Below are positions 42,397 to 54,020 of a stretch of 64,000 nucleotides of DNA, in pieces. Each line of letters begins with the position of its first letter. The stretch's first letter is position 1. The position numbers and the translations under genes were made by a program. Source of the stretch: Rostratula benghalensis. Lineage: Eukaryota > Chordata > Aves > Charadriiformes > Rostratulidae. The notes under the pieces are model-generated. The model was not told the origin of the DNA and ran no database searches. It was given only the letters and a program-made list of their open reading frames with translations. Where the stretch lies: NCBI GenBank assembly GCA_013399305.1, contig VXAI01000473.1, forward strand, positions 206,085 through 270,084, read 5' to 3'.

Positions 42397-42743
42397 AGTA
42401 TTATTAGCTATCCAGGGCTAGAAATAAAGATCCTTCTTTCCTTTGGGCAGACTCCAAATACCCTCATCCCCCTGCTCAGGCTGGGTCCATCCTCCCTGAC
42501 ACACGGACGGGTGCAGACAGACAGAAGCCAGAATTTCCCAACACACACATCCAGGGGTAGGGAGCCTCTTAGGGCTCCTGTCTGTAAACAGAAATATTTA
42601 TCAGCTGCACCAGAGAGATTATGGATAATAAAGACAAAGGAACACGTACCATTATGAAACTTCAGCACTTAATATTTTTAAGTGAAATATTTAAATTGTT
42701 AAGAGTTTCAGCTGGCTTGCCCATAAACTAGCAAGGCAATAAA

Positions 42744-42790
42744 GCTGTGCTGGTTTGCAGATCTTGGGGATGAGCTATGACCAGCACAGC
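42744..42790. repeat. Perfect 11-bp inverted repeat (hairpin)
   Basis: GCTGTGCTGGT at 42744-42754 is the exact reverse complement of ACCAGCACAGC at 42780-42790, with a 25-base spacer. The flanks do not extend the pairing. It could form a small stem-loop in RNA from either strand. The stem is too short for a typical pre-miRNA. Confidence 0.7.
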
Positions 42791-45700
42791 ACATTTATAT
42801 ATACCAGTGCATATTCATTGATTTTACAATATTAACTGGAATATTCCTCCTAGGATACATCAGTTAAAATATCAGTGGCGATTGCCCATCCATTGCAATG
42901 CAAGAATGCACAGCTCTTCATATTTTAACTCCAGCCCTGATAGAATGAAAGCTTGAGAGCAGCATTAAAATAATAGATGGCACTCTGCTAGAGGTAATTT
43001 GAAATCTTAACAAAGCATCAAAGGATCTTGTCTGTTATGAGATAATACTTCTGGCCAATTTTTAGCTGAACTCACAGAAGGTGATGGGAGTACAGGGACC
43101 CTACAACCTTTCTAATGGCCACATTTTTGTAATCATACGGTACAACAAAGCTGCTTATGCAGCAATAGTCCTTTCAACCTCATGCTGTGATTTAAATTCA
43201 GCTTACAAATAGCATATATGGATATTCTGTCACACTTTTATCCCATGACACACCACAGTGTCTAAAACATAATTACAAAGATATTATATGAAAGAGCGAG
43301 CACAAACAAGTTCAGAAGAGGCATCTTCTGTATTCTTTGAGATTGTGCTAAGGCTAAATCTACTTTGGGGGTTGCTTATTTCAGCCGCAGCCCAAGGAAG
43401 CACAAGGGCAATCTGCAGCAGATAAAACAGGCAGTGGTATTTCAAAGGGGAGAAGCCAAGGTCTGTCCATTAAATGCTACAGATAACAAAATAACTGGTG
43501 TCAAAAACACAACTGTACTTGTTCCACATCAGATTAGTGGGTTTTTAGCCCATCAGGCGCTCGGGAACGGGAAAGGATGCTCTCTCTGCTAGGTCCATGT
43601 TTTGGAAAGGCTGACATGAAGACTGTCCAAGTCTTTTGCACAATGTGGCCCAGGGAGACAGAGGGCACAGCTGCCTCTTCCGTGGCCTGAATGCAGGCTT
43701 CAAGATCTTCTAGATGCCAAAACCAGCCCCTTGAGGACCAGAGCCCATTTCCTACAGCACACAGGGTCACATCGAGCAAGGTGTTCTCAGGAGGGTCAGT
43801 CATTTCAGGCACTGAGCAGCCAGCCAGGCTGCACATCCCCTGTGCCCAGCTACGGGACATGGCAGCTCTAGGTAGGTTTGTTTTCTTCTCCTTTTACAAA
43901 CCCCATTTCCAAACACTCTCTGCATTTCCAACACCTGAGAAGTGGGTCACCGAGAAGTGATGTTTCTGCACAGAGTATAAACACTAAGCATAAATAGGCT
44001 TGCAGTGATTGGAGCTCAGGCACCCAAACACAGGCTCCCAAGCTCTAATACTTTTGAAAATAAATCAGAACCAGAAGCTAAACGTGGCAAAGCGGCTTTT
44101 ATGTTTTATTTATGTGTACACATTTCTCCATTCATCGCAAACATATAATTGAACCTTATATTGTCTATGCATATTTTAAAAGGTTTTTAATCTGCAAGTA
44201 TAAATCTCATTGATTTTGAAAGTAGCCCGATAGAGACAACAGTAGAGACTTATTCAGCAGACAGGCTGAAATATAGCAAAGCTCGGGAGCACAACATCGG
44301 TTTCTGCAAGTAATGGGCAAACACAGACACACACAAACCCTGAGAGCAGAAACAAGTTGCAGGGCGGCAGGAGGTGAAGCAGCCTCCCTTCAAAGCTTAG
44401 ACTCAACAAAAGCTGTCGCCTTAGTGTTTGGGCCTGTCTCATAATTGCATTTCTAGGCAAGCATCCATGTTTACGTTGTGAAAAAATAAGGCTGTGGTTT
44501 GAATATTTATTCCTAAGTTCTCAATACAAGAAAGCGTCTTTATAGTCAAGAAGAATAAAGCCTATTGTCTTTGGAGAATAAAGACAGCTAAGATCTGTCA
44601 AGATGAATTTATCTACATTAAGTGTTTATTTACAACTGCTTTGTAAAGTTAAACTTTGGGCAAGCAGCTGAACATCGTGATGAGCAAAACTGAGTTCAAG
44701 TGAGTGACTTTCACTGCACGGATATTGCAAAATTAAGAATCTATAAGGATATAAATGTCTCCAAGTGGTCTTCATTTTAATGGAGAGTCTTCAGAGCAAG
44801 ACCTCCTCCCGGCCCCCCTCCCCCAGATCCTCTACAGAAAGGCCCCAAGGCAATCAGCTGCATTTATGAACAGTAAAGCTGTGCTTTAAACAGTGTCTCT
44901 GGAGCTCACTTCTTTCCTTGGTCCCTTCCACAGAAAACTGGAACTATTTCGCTCGTGAGCCTGCGATGCTCCACACACAGCACCCTGCCTGGGCATCAGA
45001 GGAATAAGGAAACGTGTCAAGGCTCTGATTAACATTCTGAATATTACACCCACCTCTAGTACCCAGCAGCAGTGATCAGGACTGAACACATCCAGCAGAT
45101 AACCCATGACTGCCTGGACAGTGTTCATTTCCCTTGTTGTTGTAAATTGGTTCCCACCTGGTTTTCCTCTTGCCTGCCCCCAAGTGCTTTACCCTTCCTT
45201 GGACATGCTCACAGGGCTGCTCTCTGCATTCTTTTTCTATAAAATTATAAACTTCAAACTCACCCCCATACACTTTGGGCCCATCCCCTGTCAGAGGTGT
45301 CTGCCCTGGAGTCCCCACACATCCCAGATGTTTCTCCCACAGCATCCTCCTCCCCAGCAATGGACAACAGTCACCTCCTTCTCCTGAGAGCTCCTTGCTG
45401 TGGGACGCTCCTGCCCCCACACAGCCTGACTCCACTGCCTGTTTTTCCTTGGTTTTTCCCCCCAAAGCACCGCCTGCTCATCCCCCCAGGACCAGCACCA
45501 TGTTGGAGGCAGAGGCTGCTGAGACGAGTGCTCAGGCAGTCCAAAACATGTCTGAAATGGCACCCATAGGAGTGAAAATTTACTCCTTGGAAGTCAGAAA
45601 GTCACGGACAGCATTTAATATTCCTTTAGAAAGTCAAAGAGGGACTTCTGTAGGGAGATGGCGCTGACCCTGGCTGCGGGGATGAGCTCCACCAGTGAGG

Positions 45701-46380
45701 CTGGGCTGATTATATTTAGACTGCCTTTGATTTTGTGTTTTCTTTAATCCAAAATAAACATTATCAGGAGTAAAAAGGCCTGTTGTATCCTCTGAGCATA
45801 AGAAACTGAACAAGGTCCTTCAGGACACAGACTTTGGGCATGAAGGAGAACGAGGAAATGTGGCAAGAAGAGATGTGAGGATGGATTATAATTATGAGAG
45901 AAATCTGCATTTGACATTTCTTCGACTACATATACAAGAATTATAGGACCTACTGAAGTTTCAATGAATATCTATACCTTTTATTTCCTTATATTTCATC
46001 CCTGGCCTTTTACAAAGTGCATCATCACCATGTAATTCTACATGTATATAAATATTTATGTATTATTACAGGAAAAACACAAGGCAATCACACTTCTACC
46101 TTCACTGGTTTTCTTCACCTCAACATTAAGCTTGCCAGCTAAATAATTACATTTCTTATCTAACTTGTGGGAAAACAAATTTAATAACAGAAATACAGCT
46201 AAGAAAGACAAATACTTAGGGGAGAATAATTTTCAGACTTAAACTTCACAAGCTCGATAGATTATTCTGGACACTGGATAATTACTCGTCATGTCTTTAT
46301 CACAAAAGTGCCCGGACATTCTAATTAATCCAAATTGCTTTCTAAGGGCCATGTTATTAGACACATGCAGAAACAACCAG

Positions 46381-46413
46381 ATATAGAAATATATACATAT
46401 ATATATTTTTAAA
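46381..46413. repeat. AT-rich (TA)n-like microsatellite
   Basis: Interrupted TATA repeats (ATATATACATATATATATTT) within a 33-base AT-rich stretch. Likely length-variable. Confidence 0.8.
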
Positions 46414-48617
46414 GGTCTCTAGCAGCTTTTGGCACCCTGATGAAAACCACACCAGAGGGGTCACTGGCTCCTTCCCTCACATCGTGGTGAGCCCAGAGCC
46501 CAGTGAAGAAAAGAGAATCAACAGCCAGAAGCAGCTGCAGGGCTCGGACTGTAGAGCCTTTTGAAAGAAGAGATAAACAGTAACAATGAACCAGAGAGAG
46601 AAGGATCAGTTTATCCCACTCCCTGATGAGCCAGCCCTGGCAACCTGGGTAGCAAAAGCCCATCACCCCAGTGTTTTGGCCCCCTGTCCAGGGAGATACC
46701 AGTCCTCTTGGGTCACTGGGACCAGGAGGAAAAGCCTCTAGCCATTAGGGCAGCTCCTCGCACAGCCACACTGTGTTTTCACTGTCAAAACCCAACAAAA
46801 TTCCATTCTTCTTCACTGACCTCTTATTTATTCCTCTGCTTATCTACTTATTTATTTAGTGCTCCTTCTCATGGCAAATGATGACTTTCTAGCTCTTTTT
46901 TCACCTCCAAGTGAAAATAGTTCTGAAATATTCCCATACGCAATGGAGCACAGGGCTCCTTTCTGAAGTTCTGCTGGTCCTCCAGCCAGTATCTCAGCAG
47001 GATGCCCTGGAGCCAGCAGCCATGAACCAGCACTGGTGTGGCTGGAGAAGCACTGGCTGATGGCAGAGATGTAATTCCCCACCTCATCTCTCATACAGCA
47101 AAACATCAGAGATCAGAGCTAATCCCTCGAGCTAAAGGAGTGATGGTAAACTGAGTCGCTTAAAGGATTATGGAAAATGGCAGAAATCTCCCATGTTCTT
47201 CATGAGATCATTTTTATCATTGTTCGCCCTCTTTAACAGCCTTCTTAAGTGTGATTTTCCTTGAACCAAATACAAACTTTCAATTACTTAAAACTTCTGT
47301 TTAAAAGAAGTCAACACACGTAATTCCGGGCAGAACTCTGCCCAACCAAAAACATTTCTCCCCCAAGCAATTTTTGTTGTTCCCATAAAATCCCTTAGAG
47401 GACAAACATTTATAGATGCATGGACCAACAAAATGGTACAGAACGTTTCTCACCCTTCAAGAAAATGCTTATCCATGCCTGTGATGAAAGCAACCCTAAC
47501 TAAAATGTACCACTAGCCATTCTCAATGAATAAAACAGGCATTCCAACCATCCCTCATCTGCCTTTCTCTTGCCTTTGCTGAACTGGCCAGCATTAGTCC
47601 GTCATCAACATAAATTTCAGTCATTAAAAAAGGGATCTCAATTCTCTACCAAGTGTCCTTTTGAAGTTTCACGTGTGCAAATCTGGTGAAATTTGCTGTC
47701 AGTATTCAATGTACGGGCTCTTGTTAATCCAAGAAAACATCTTTGCAGAGCGCACGCCTGAAGCGAATGAGGTCGTTTGTTTTCTCTCCTTACAGCAGGA
47801 TCCTGAGAGCAGACCTGCCCTGCCACACGCTGTCACAGAGCCAGGCTTCTTTATTCTTGGAAATGGGGGAGAAAAACAAGTGCAAATAATAAAGCCACGT
47901 TTACCCAGATACTAAAATAGTTTCAAATCAAACCCGGTACTTTTTCTTCTTGCAGTTCCTTCAGCAGGGAAGATACAGGCGCTTGGGAAATTAGGGAGGA
48001 GCCTGGAGGAGCCACGCATCAAAATTTGGAACAGCTTTTTTCCTCAACCAACTTGGACCTTGGGCTCTCCCTGACACTGGATGGGCTTCTTGGCTGGTCC
48101 ATTGCTGGGTTTAGGAGTTGGCTTTAAGCTCTCAGAGACCACACTAACAGGCTCCCCTGGGCAGTCTTGTATTTTTGTAACCTTTCTTTCCACATTTGAC
48201 TCTTTCCATTACGGGGATTTTGCTGTCTTCAAGTTTTGCATACAATTTTTTAGCTGATCCACACAGAGGGCAAGAGAGCTCCACCGAGATGAAAGGGATG
48301 GCTCTGACCCTGGAAAGCTCTGCAGATCAAAGGTACAGAACCCATCTCTGGAAAGCTCTAAATATTTCAAGATCCCTGCTCTGTGTAAGAGGCTGCTAAC
48401 GCTGGAAGTCCTTGTGCTCATCATCATTTAGGGTTTGGTCCTGCGAGGTGCTAATGCAATGAGCCAGCAGAACAGAGAGAGCTGTTTACTCTGAGGAACC
48501 ACGGGAAGGAAGGGAACTGTGGAGGCAGAGCAGAGGAAAAGCTGCAGACCAGAAAGAATGATACGACGGCATATTTATATTTTCTCCCCCTTTTATGAAA
48601 TAAAAATTGGATGTAGA

Positions 48618-48698
48618 GCATCACATCCTCAGCTGGTGAAAATTGCCATTGGCCTCAATGGAGCTCTACCCCTGCTGCACAGCTTGAGGATGTGATGC
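48618..48698. repeat. Inverted repeat forming an 81-nt hairpin
   Basis: GCATCACATCCTCAGCT (48618-48634) pairs with AGCTTGAGGATGTGATGC (48681-48698) over 17 bp, with a single bulged T in the right arm. After one bulged G the pairing goes on for three more pairs (GTG with CAC). The 46-base spacer contains a second small inverted pair, CCATT and AATGG. This is the longest hairpin stem I noticed in the window. It could be a small-RNA precursor, the remnant of a terminal-inverted-repeat element, or chance. I cannot decide from sequence alone. Confidence 0.75.
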
Positions 48699-49183
48699 AC
48701 AGAATTACCACGGCAATGAAAGGCCCTCTGCAAATAATCACACATCTGTATTTATCATATTAAAATGAGCATCGTGACTTTGGAGATCACCTCATGTTTA
48801 TGCATGTGCGGTTTGTACCCAAAATTACTATTTTTTTTTTCTTTTTCTCCCCCACTTCTCACTGAATAGATCCTCCTAAAAGAAAGTTTATGCAAAATGT
48901 CGGGTGTCAGATCGTTTGGGAGAGCTGAGTATAACAGGTCTCCAGCAGCTATCACCACAGCAAATTAAGCAGCGCCAGAAGGTCCATAGGAAGAAGAGCT
49001 CGTTTCGATGGTGGTGATTTTCCCCATTAGTGCCTGACCAGCAGGGCAATGCTGGGCACATCAGCCTCCCTGACAGGAATTAGACAAGCTCCACGACCCC
49101 TGTCTACAGAAGCCTAAAGCCATCCCAGCCGCTGAGCTCGCTGCAAGAAGGGCTTGGCCCTTCCAGCCCCGGTTCCACCGAAT

Positions 49184-49266
49184 GAGGAGAGGGGAGAGGA
49201 GGAGAGAGGAGCCCGGGGGACAAGCAGGGGAAGGGGAGAGGGCAGAGAAGGGAAGGGGGAAAGGGG
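49184..49266 (+). repeat. Purine-rich tract with G-quadruplex motif
   Basis: The plus strand is almost all purine for over 80 bases. From 49215 it carries seven runs of three or more G (49215-49219, 49227-49230, 49233-49236, 49240-49242, 49250-49252, 49255-49259, 49263-49266) with loops of 2-7 bases. This fits the standard four-run G-quadruplex pattern. The G-rich strand is the template strand of GRM7, so a structure here would act on DNA, not on the GRM7 RNA. Confidence 0.8.
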
Positions 49267-49592
49267 CTTTACTCTCCACTTCAAAATATTTTGAGAATTT
49301 CAAGTGCAAAAATCATCTGCATGAATTCTGAGTGTCTGTGTTCCCAGTCAAGAAGCAAACTGCACCTCGTCTTATTTCTGCACAATAAGCCGTAATAAAA
49401 CATGAGTGATAAATAAAAAAACCAAACCACATTACTTTTTCAAACACCCAGCCCGTGACTCCTGTTCCTTTGTGTCACCTTCTGCTCTGATGCCATGGCA
49501 CAACAGCATCTTTACCAGGATGCTGGTACCTTCTTAAACACCACCTCTTTCCCCTTAGAACTTGCAAGTGTCTATCAGATTCCTAGGTGTCA

Positions 49593-49636
49593 GCTTCTCA
49601 AATAAGCTGACAAATAATTTTGCTTCTCAAATAAGC
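49593..49636. repeat. Direct repeat of 15 bp
   Basis: GCTTCTCAAATAAGC occurs exactly at 49593-49607 and again at 49622-49636, a 29-base period. The word itself begins GCTT and ends AAGC. A local duplication or replication slippage is the simplest explanation. Confidence 0.75.
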
Positions 49637-51602
49637 AGCCCAGTGGCTGCCCCAATTCCCTTCCCTCCAGTTATTTATTCCTCTGGAGGGGAAAAGACCA
49701 GCACAAAGGAACAAGCCCCTCGTGCAGTACTTCATGGAGATCTGTAGACTTGCTACTAATTACTGCAGTCACAGTTATCAACCTTACAAGCAGTTCAGGA
49801 GGATCAAGGCACCCTTCTCCCTGGCTGAGGCTCAGCAGGTTACACCAGCCCTGCAGTTTCCGAGCCACTGCATCACACCACATTTTTTCAGAGCTGAGAA
49901 GCACAGGAATTTTTTTTCTTTTTTTTTTTTAAACGCTGCATTCTGGTATCACGAGCAACCAACAGGAAAATTAGCATTGTAAAATGGCAACCTAATTTAG
50001 ATAAGCACTATGTGAATCCATCTAATTTGTATACAGAGTCATTATATGGTCACAACTGAGTGACTCAAGCCTCTTTCTTTTCTTCCATTTTTTTTTTTCC
50101 CCTCCCGCTCCTAAATAAGGGTGCTCTGGGAGTATCCTTCGTTAGTTATGCATTGCTGCTGCTGACAAGTTCACTGGCAGGCACTAAATGGCAGGAATAT
50201 TATTGTTAATAGCTGGGGAATGGCAGCTGTCAGTCAGGGATGGGATGGGACACCCCCAGCAGCCCACCCCGCTCCCATCCTGAGGATGCTGGCCACCTCC
50301 CTGGGCTCGGAAGCTTCACTGAGCCCCCCCAGACTCCCCTCTGCATCACTTCCCGAGATGCTTACTGGGTTTTTCTGGAGCTGCTGGGGAGATACTCCGA
50401 AGGGTTGGCAGCCACTCTCCTCCAATACAACCAACACCTACAGCTTAGATGCTCTCACTGTCTGTCACACACCTGGGGACACCACCCCACCCCCCCATCC
50501 CAGCTCACTGGAGCTGCTGGGAGAGCACTGGGAAACACATGCGGAGCTGCTTCATTTCCTGGGCTTTGTTTTCCTGCAGACCTTTTCATAGCCAGAAATG
50601 CCAGAAGACTTTAACATCCATGGTGACAGCTTGGAAATCACCATGTCTAATAACAGAAAGCTGAAGGGAGACAAGATAAACAGAAATACTTTCCCCCAGC
50701 ATCCTGTCCTGCTCCATTTACATTATTCCCGACACGCAGGAGGTTTGTATCTATCCAGGTGCTTACACCGATTCCATCACCATGGTATCCCAGCAGTTCT
50801 CAAGTCTTTAAAAATAGAACTAATAGCATTTTCTCCTTGTTTCTTTTCCTTTCAAGAGAAAGGCTCAAATCACTTATGACTTTATTTTATTTATTCATTT
50901 GTTTGTAAAAGCAGCACACAGCTTCCCCTTCACATTAGGAAAAAAAAAAAAGATAAAAAAAGGAAAAAGGGGAGGGGGGTGGGGAGAAGAGGAATTTAAA
51001 AATTGTCTAGGTAGTTGTTTGAGTCCCAGTACCTGTGGGTGCTCATCCACCCTTGGGGCTCTTCTTCCCCAGCCTGACCCCAGCTCTGGTGGAAGCCCTG
51101 GCTGCTGCACCTCGCCCCACGTGGGATGGGAAAGTGGGGAGAAAGAGGAAGCAGCTCAGCAGAATCGAGAGCAACGCTACACAGAACATAGATTAATTAG
51201 AGCAGAGATCCAGACTGGAGCAAACAGCCACTCCAACTGTGGTACTGCATTTTTTCTAATCACCTGGAAGCTCGGGGCAGCATGTCTGAGGTAGAGATGA
51301 GAGGGCTTTCTGCTACGCCAAGTACCCAAGCCACAGGGAAACAGCAAATCGATGTCACGCTCTAAAGAAAGGTGCCTGGCACAACACGGTGTGTCACAGA
51401 AGAGACAAATGGGCTCTGGCTCACCTCCTCCCCACACTCCACTGCTACCTTCTATTTTTTCCCAGGAGGGAGGAACAGAGCAGGCTATTACCTGTATTTG
51501 CTCTTTTACCATCCCTCTCAACGATTTTGTTTTGTTTTGTTTTCCTTAATGAGGTGGCAAGAGCCTTGCAGATCTCTTGATGAGTTTCTCTTCATCCCTT
51601 TA

Positions 51603-51821
51603 TCATAGAACCATAGAATGGCTCATGCCAGAAGGGACTTCCAAAAGTCACCCAGTCCCACCTTCTCCCAGTCAGCAGGGACACCCCCAACCAGACCAGG
51701 CTGCCCAGGGCCTCTTTGAGCCCCCCCTTGAAGATCTCCAGGGAAGGGGCCTCAACCATCTCCCTGGGCAACCTCTTCCAGTGCTCCACCACCCTCACAG
51801 TAAAGAGCATCCTCCTGAAGG
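51603..51821 (-). mobile_element. CR1 LINE fragment
   Basis: The plus strand reads TCATAGAACCATAGAATGGC, then CAGGGACACCCCCAACCAGA, CCAGGCTGCCCAGGGCCTCT, CTTGAAGATCTCCAGGGAAG and CACCACCCTCACAGTAAAGA. Two octamer-type repeats (CATAGAAC, CATAGAAT) mark the element's 3' end. The internal wording differs from the 12-29 kb copies (for example GAGCCCCCCCTTGAAGATCT), so it is probably another CR1 subfamily. It is in the same sense as GRM7, within intron 1. Confidence 0.92.
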
Positions 51822-54003
51822 TACCTCAGACACATCCCCAGCCATCAGGAAGGTGCTGTGGCAGATGAGAGCTGGGAGAGGGACATGAGATGCTATTGCT
51901 GTGGTTTCTCAAGAGGGGGGACAATCTGAACCTCCCCTGGGGACCCACAGGCTTTGAGTACAACATGCCACTTTTTCCCAGCCACGTGCCCCCACATTCT
52001 CCCCTTCAGAGCTCCTCACCTACTGATATGTTACAAAACAGGCTGCAACACAGCAACAAACTGCTAAGTGCTGCAGTAAGGGATGACCCCTTCCCCTTTC
52101 TGTTGTCCCCTGACAGAAGGAAGCAACTTCACTGTGTTCATTTTACAGCTCTCAATGAGAGAGAAAGAAAAAAAAAAGTTACAGCAGAAGTCAACAAACC
52201 AGGCAGGAAAACTTCAGTTCTTTCATTGGTATCTTCTAGGACTATGGAAATTAGAGATGGGGAAAAAAAAATAACTGTATCTTTCCAGACCACCTATTGC
52301 ATATCTAGGGCAATGCGGAGGAGGATTCCCCGCAGACTCCCCGCCGCTCTCTGCTGCTTACTGCGGAATAATTACAGCCAACAACTGACTCCACGCCTCC
52401 CCAGAAGCAAACTTCCACATCCTTCTCACAGCCTTTGGGCTCGCAGGGACCACAACCCGCCCTGGCCCGGGACCAGCAGCAATTCCTCTTCCCGGGGAGG
52501 CCGGGGCAATGTTCCACAGCTCAGCCCTGGTGACCAGGCTCAGAGAACTTCACCTCCCAGAGGGACTCCGTCCCCTTTTGCCACCCTAACGGAGAAGGAA
52601 GTGATACCAATTAGCTGAGCGCTGTTGCAGGGAGGGCATGAATATTAATGCAACCATCCAAACTAATTTTGCCAATTACTACTGTTACAGCAGCTCTATT
52701 ACAATTCATAAACTGAGGATTGATAGGAAGATCACTCTTATTAAGAGAGCAAGAACTACTGGTAGCAGAGCTCTTCCGTGCCGCAGCTGACACTAACAAG
52801 GTTAGAAACTTTCTTCTCCCCCTGTATAAAATAATAACAAAAATCTCAAAGTGCTTTAAGAATATAAAAAAAGCCTGTATAATTCCCTAGGAAAAAAATA
52901 TCCCGTTCAGTTGTCAGAGATTCAGTGGAATGGTGCAATCTATGACCTGATATTTTTTTCCAGCTCAAGCAGCGAGGATCGTTGCCCTCCTGCTTGCACC
53001 CACCAGTTACCTCTGGTTTTTACCTGAAACTTTGACACCTTTCTGTTATAAAATAAACACAGAGCTTCCCTCACCACAGATTGAAGGCAGGGAAGTTTGT
53101 CATCTCCCGCTCCTAAATTCTGGAGCATGGAGCATTTAACACAGAGAAAGACAGAAAGACCCATTAAACCACTGGGCTGGTTCCTGATCTGGGAATCTTT
53201 ATTCTCTTTTTGAGATTTCCCATTGATACTCCCCTTTAAAGAGTTTGAGCTCAGAACAACATCAGGATGTGGAATGGCTGATTGATTATATGACACATCA
53301 AAGCTTAAATGGACTTTTATTATGCCTATAGCACTGCATTTCTCCATTTATTCCCTTTCACAACGTTTTTGGGGTTTTTTCCCCCCCCTCTCTTCAAACC
53401 CTGCCAATACTTGGAAATTATAACGCTAAAATCTACTGAAATTACAAAGGAATTAAGCCATTTCATGGAGAGCAGAATCGTGATACACATTTAGATTGCA
53501 GTAACAAGTTACACTGACTTAGAAGAAGGGTAAATGATCACTTCTATTTCTGAGCTGAAGATGGCCATTGCTTTGCAACTGTCTGCCATGACTTGAATAG
53601 CTGGTACCTATATGCATGCACAATTGAGGAGATTCTCAGCACTGAGACATCACCAAGTACTTGACACACAAATCAGGGTATCAACAATTTAACTCCCAAG
53701 AAAGAAAACAAGCTTACATGAGGGCAACAGGGGCTCTAGGAGGGGGATTTCCAGTTCTGAGGGACCACAGCCACGATTCAAGGTCCACCTCAGACGCTCT
53801 CCCCTGCAAACCACATCCCCAGACCCTGAGCATCTGAGCATGGTGCCCAGTGGAACAACCCTGGACCACCCCCTGCAAACCCTCTCAGGACACCAAACCC
53901 TGGGCCATCCTCTGATCCACATATTCATCATCTTCATTTAGTGCTGGGGGGAATGGACAGGACAAGGCAACAACAAATTCTAATAGATGATCATCCAATT
54001 ACT

Positions 54004-54020
54004 AAAAAAAAAAAAAAAAA
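54004..54020. repeat. A17 homopolymer
   Basis: Seventeen consecutive A residues in AT-rich intron sequence, with no element recognisable upstream. Confidence 0.85.

Noticed and set aside
51890..52618. 242-codon plus-strand open frame next to a CR1 copy.
   Set aside because: No recognisable domain. The frame crosses a GC-rich patch where stops are rare. It is not part of the CR1 coding frame, because that element lies on the other strand.
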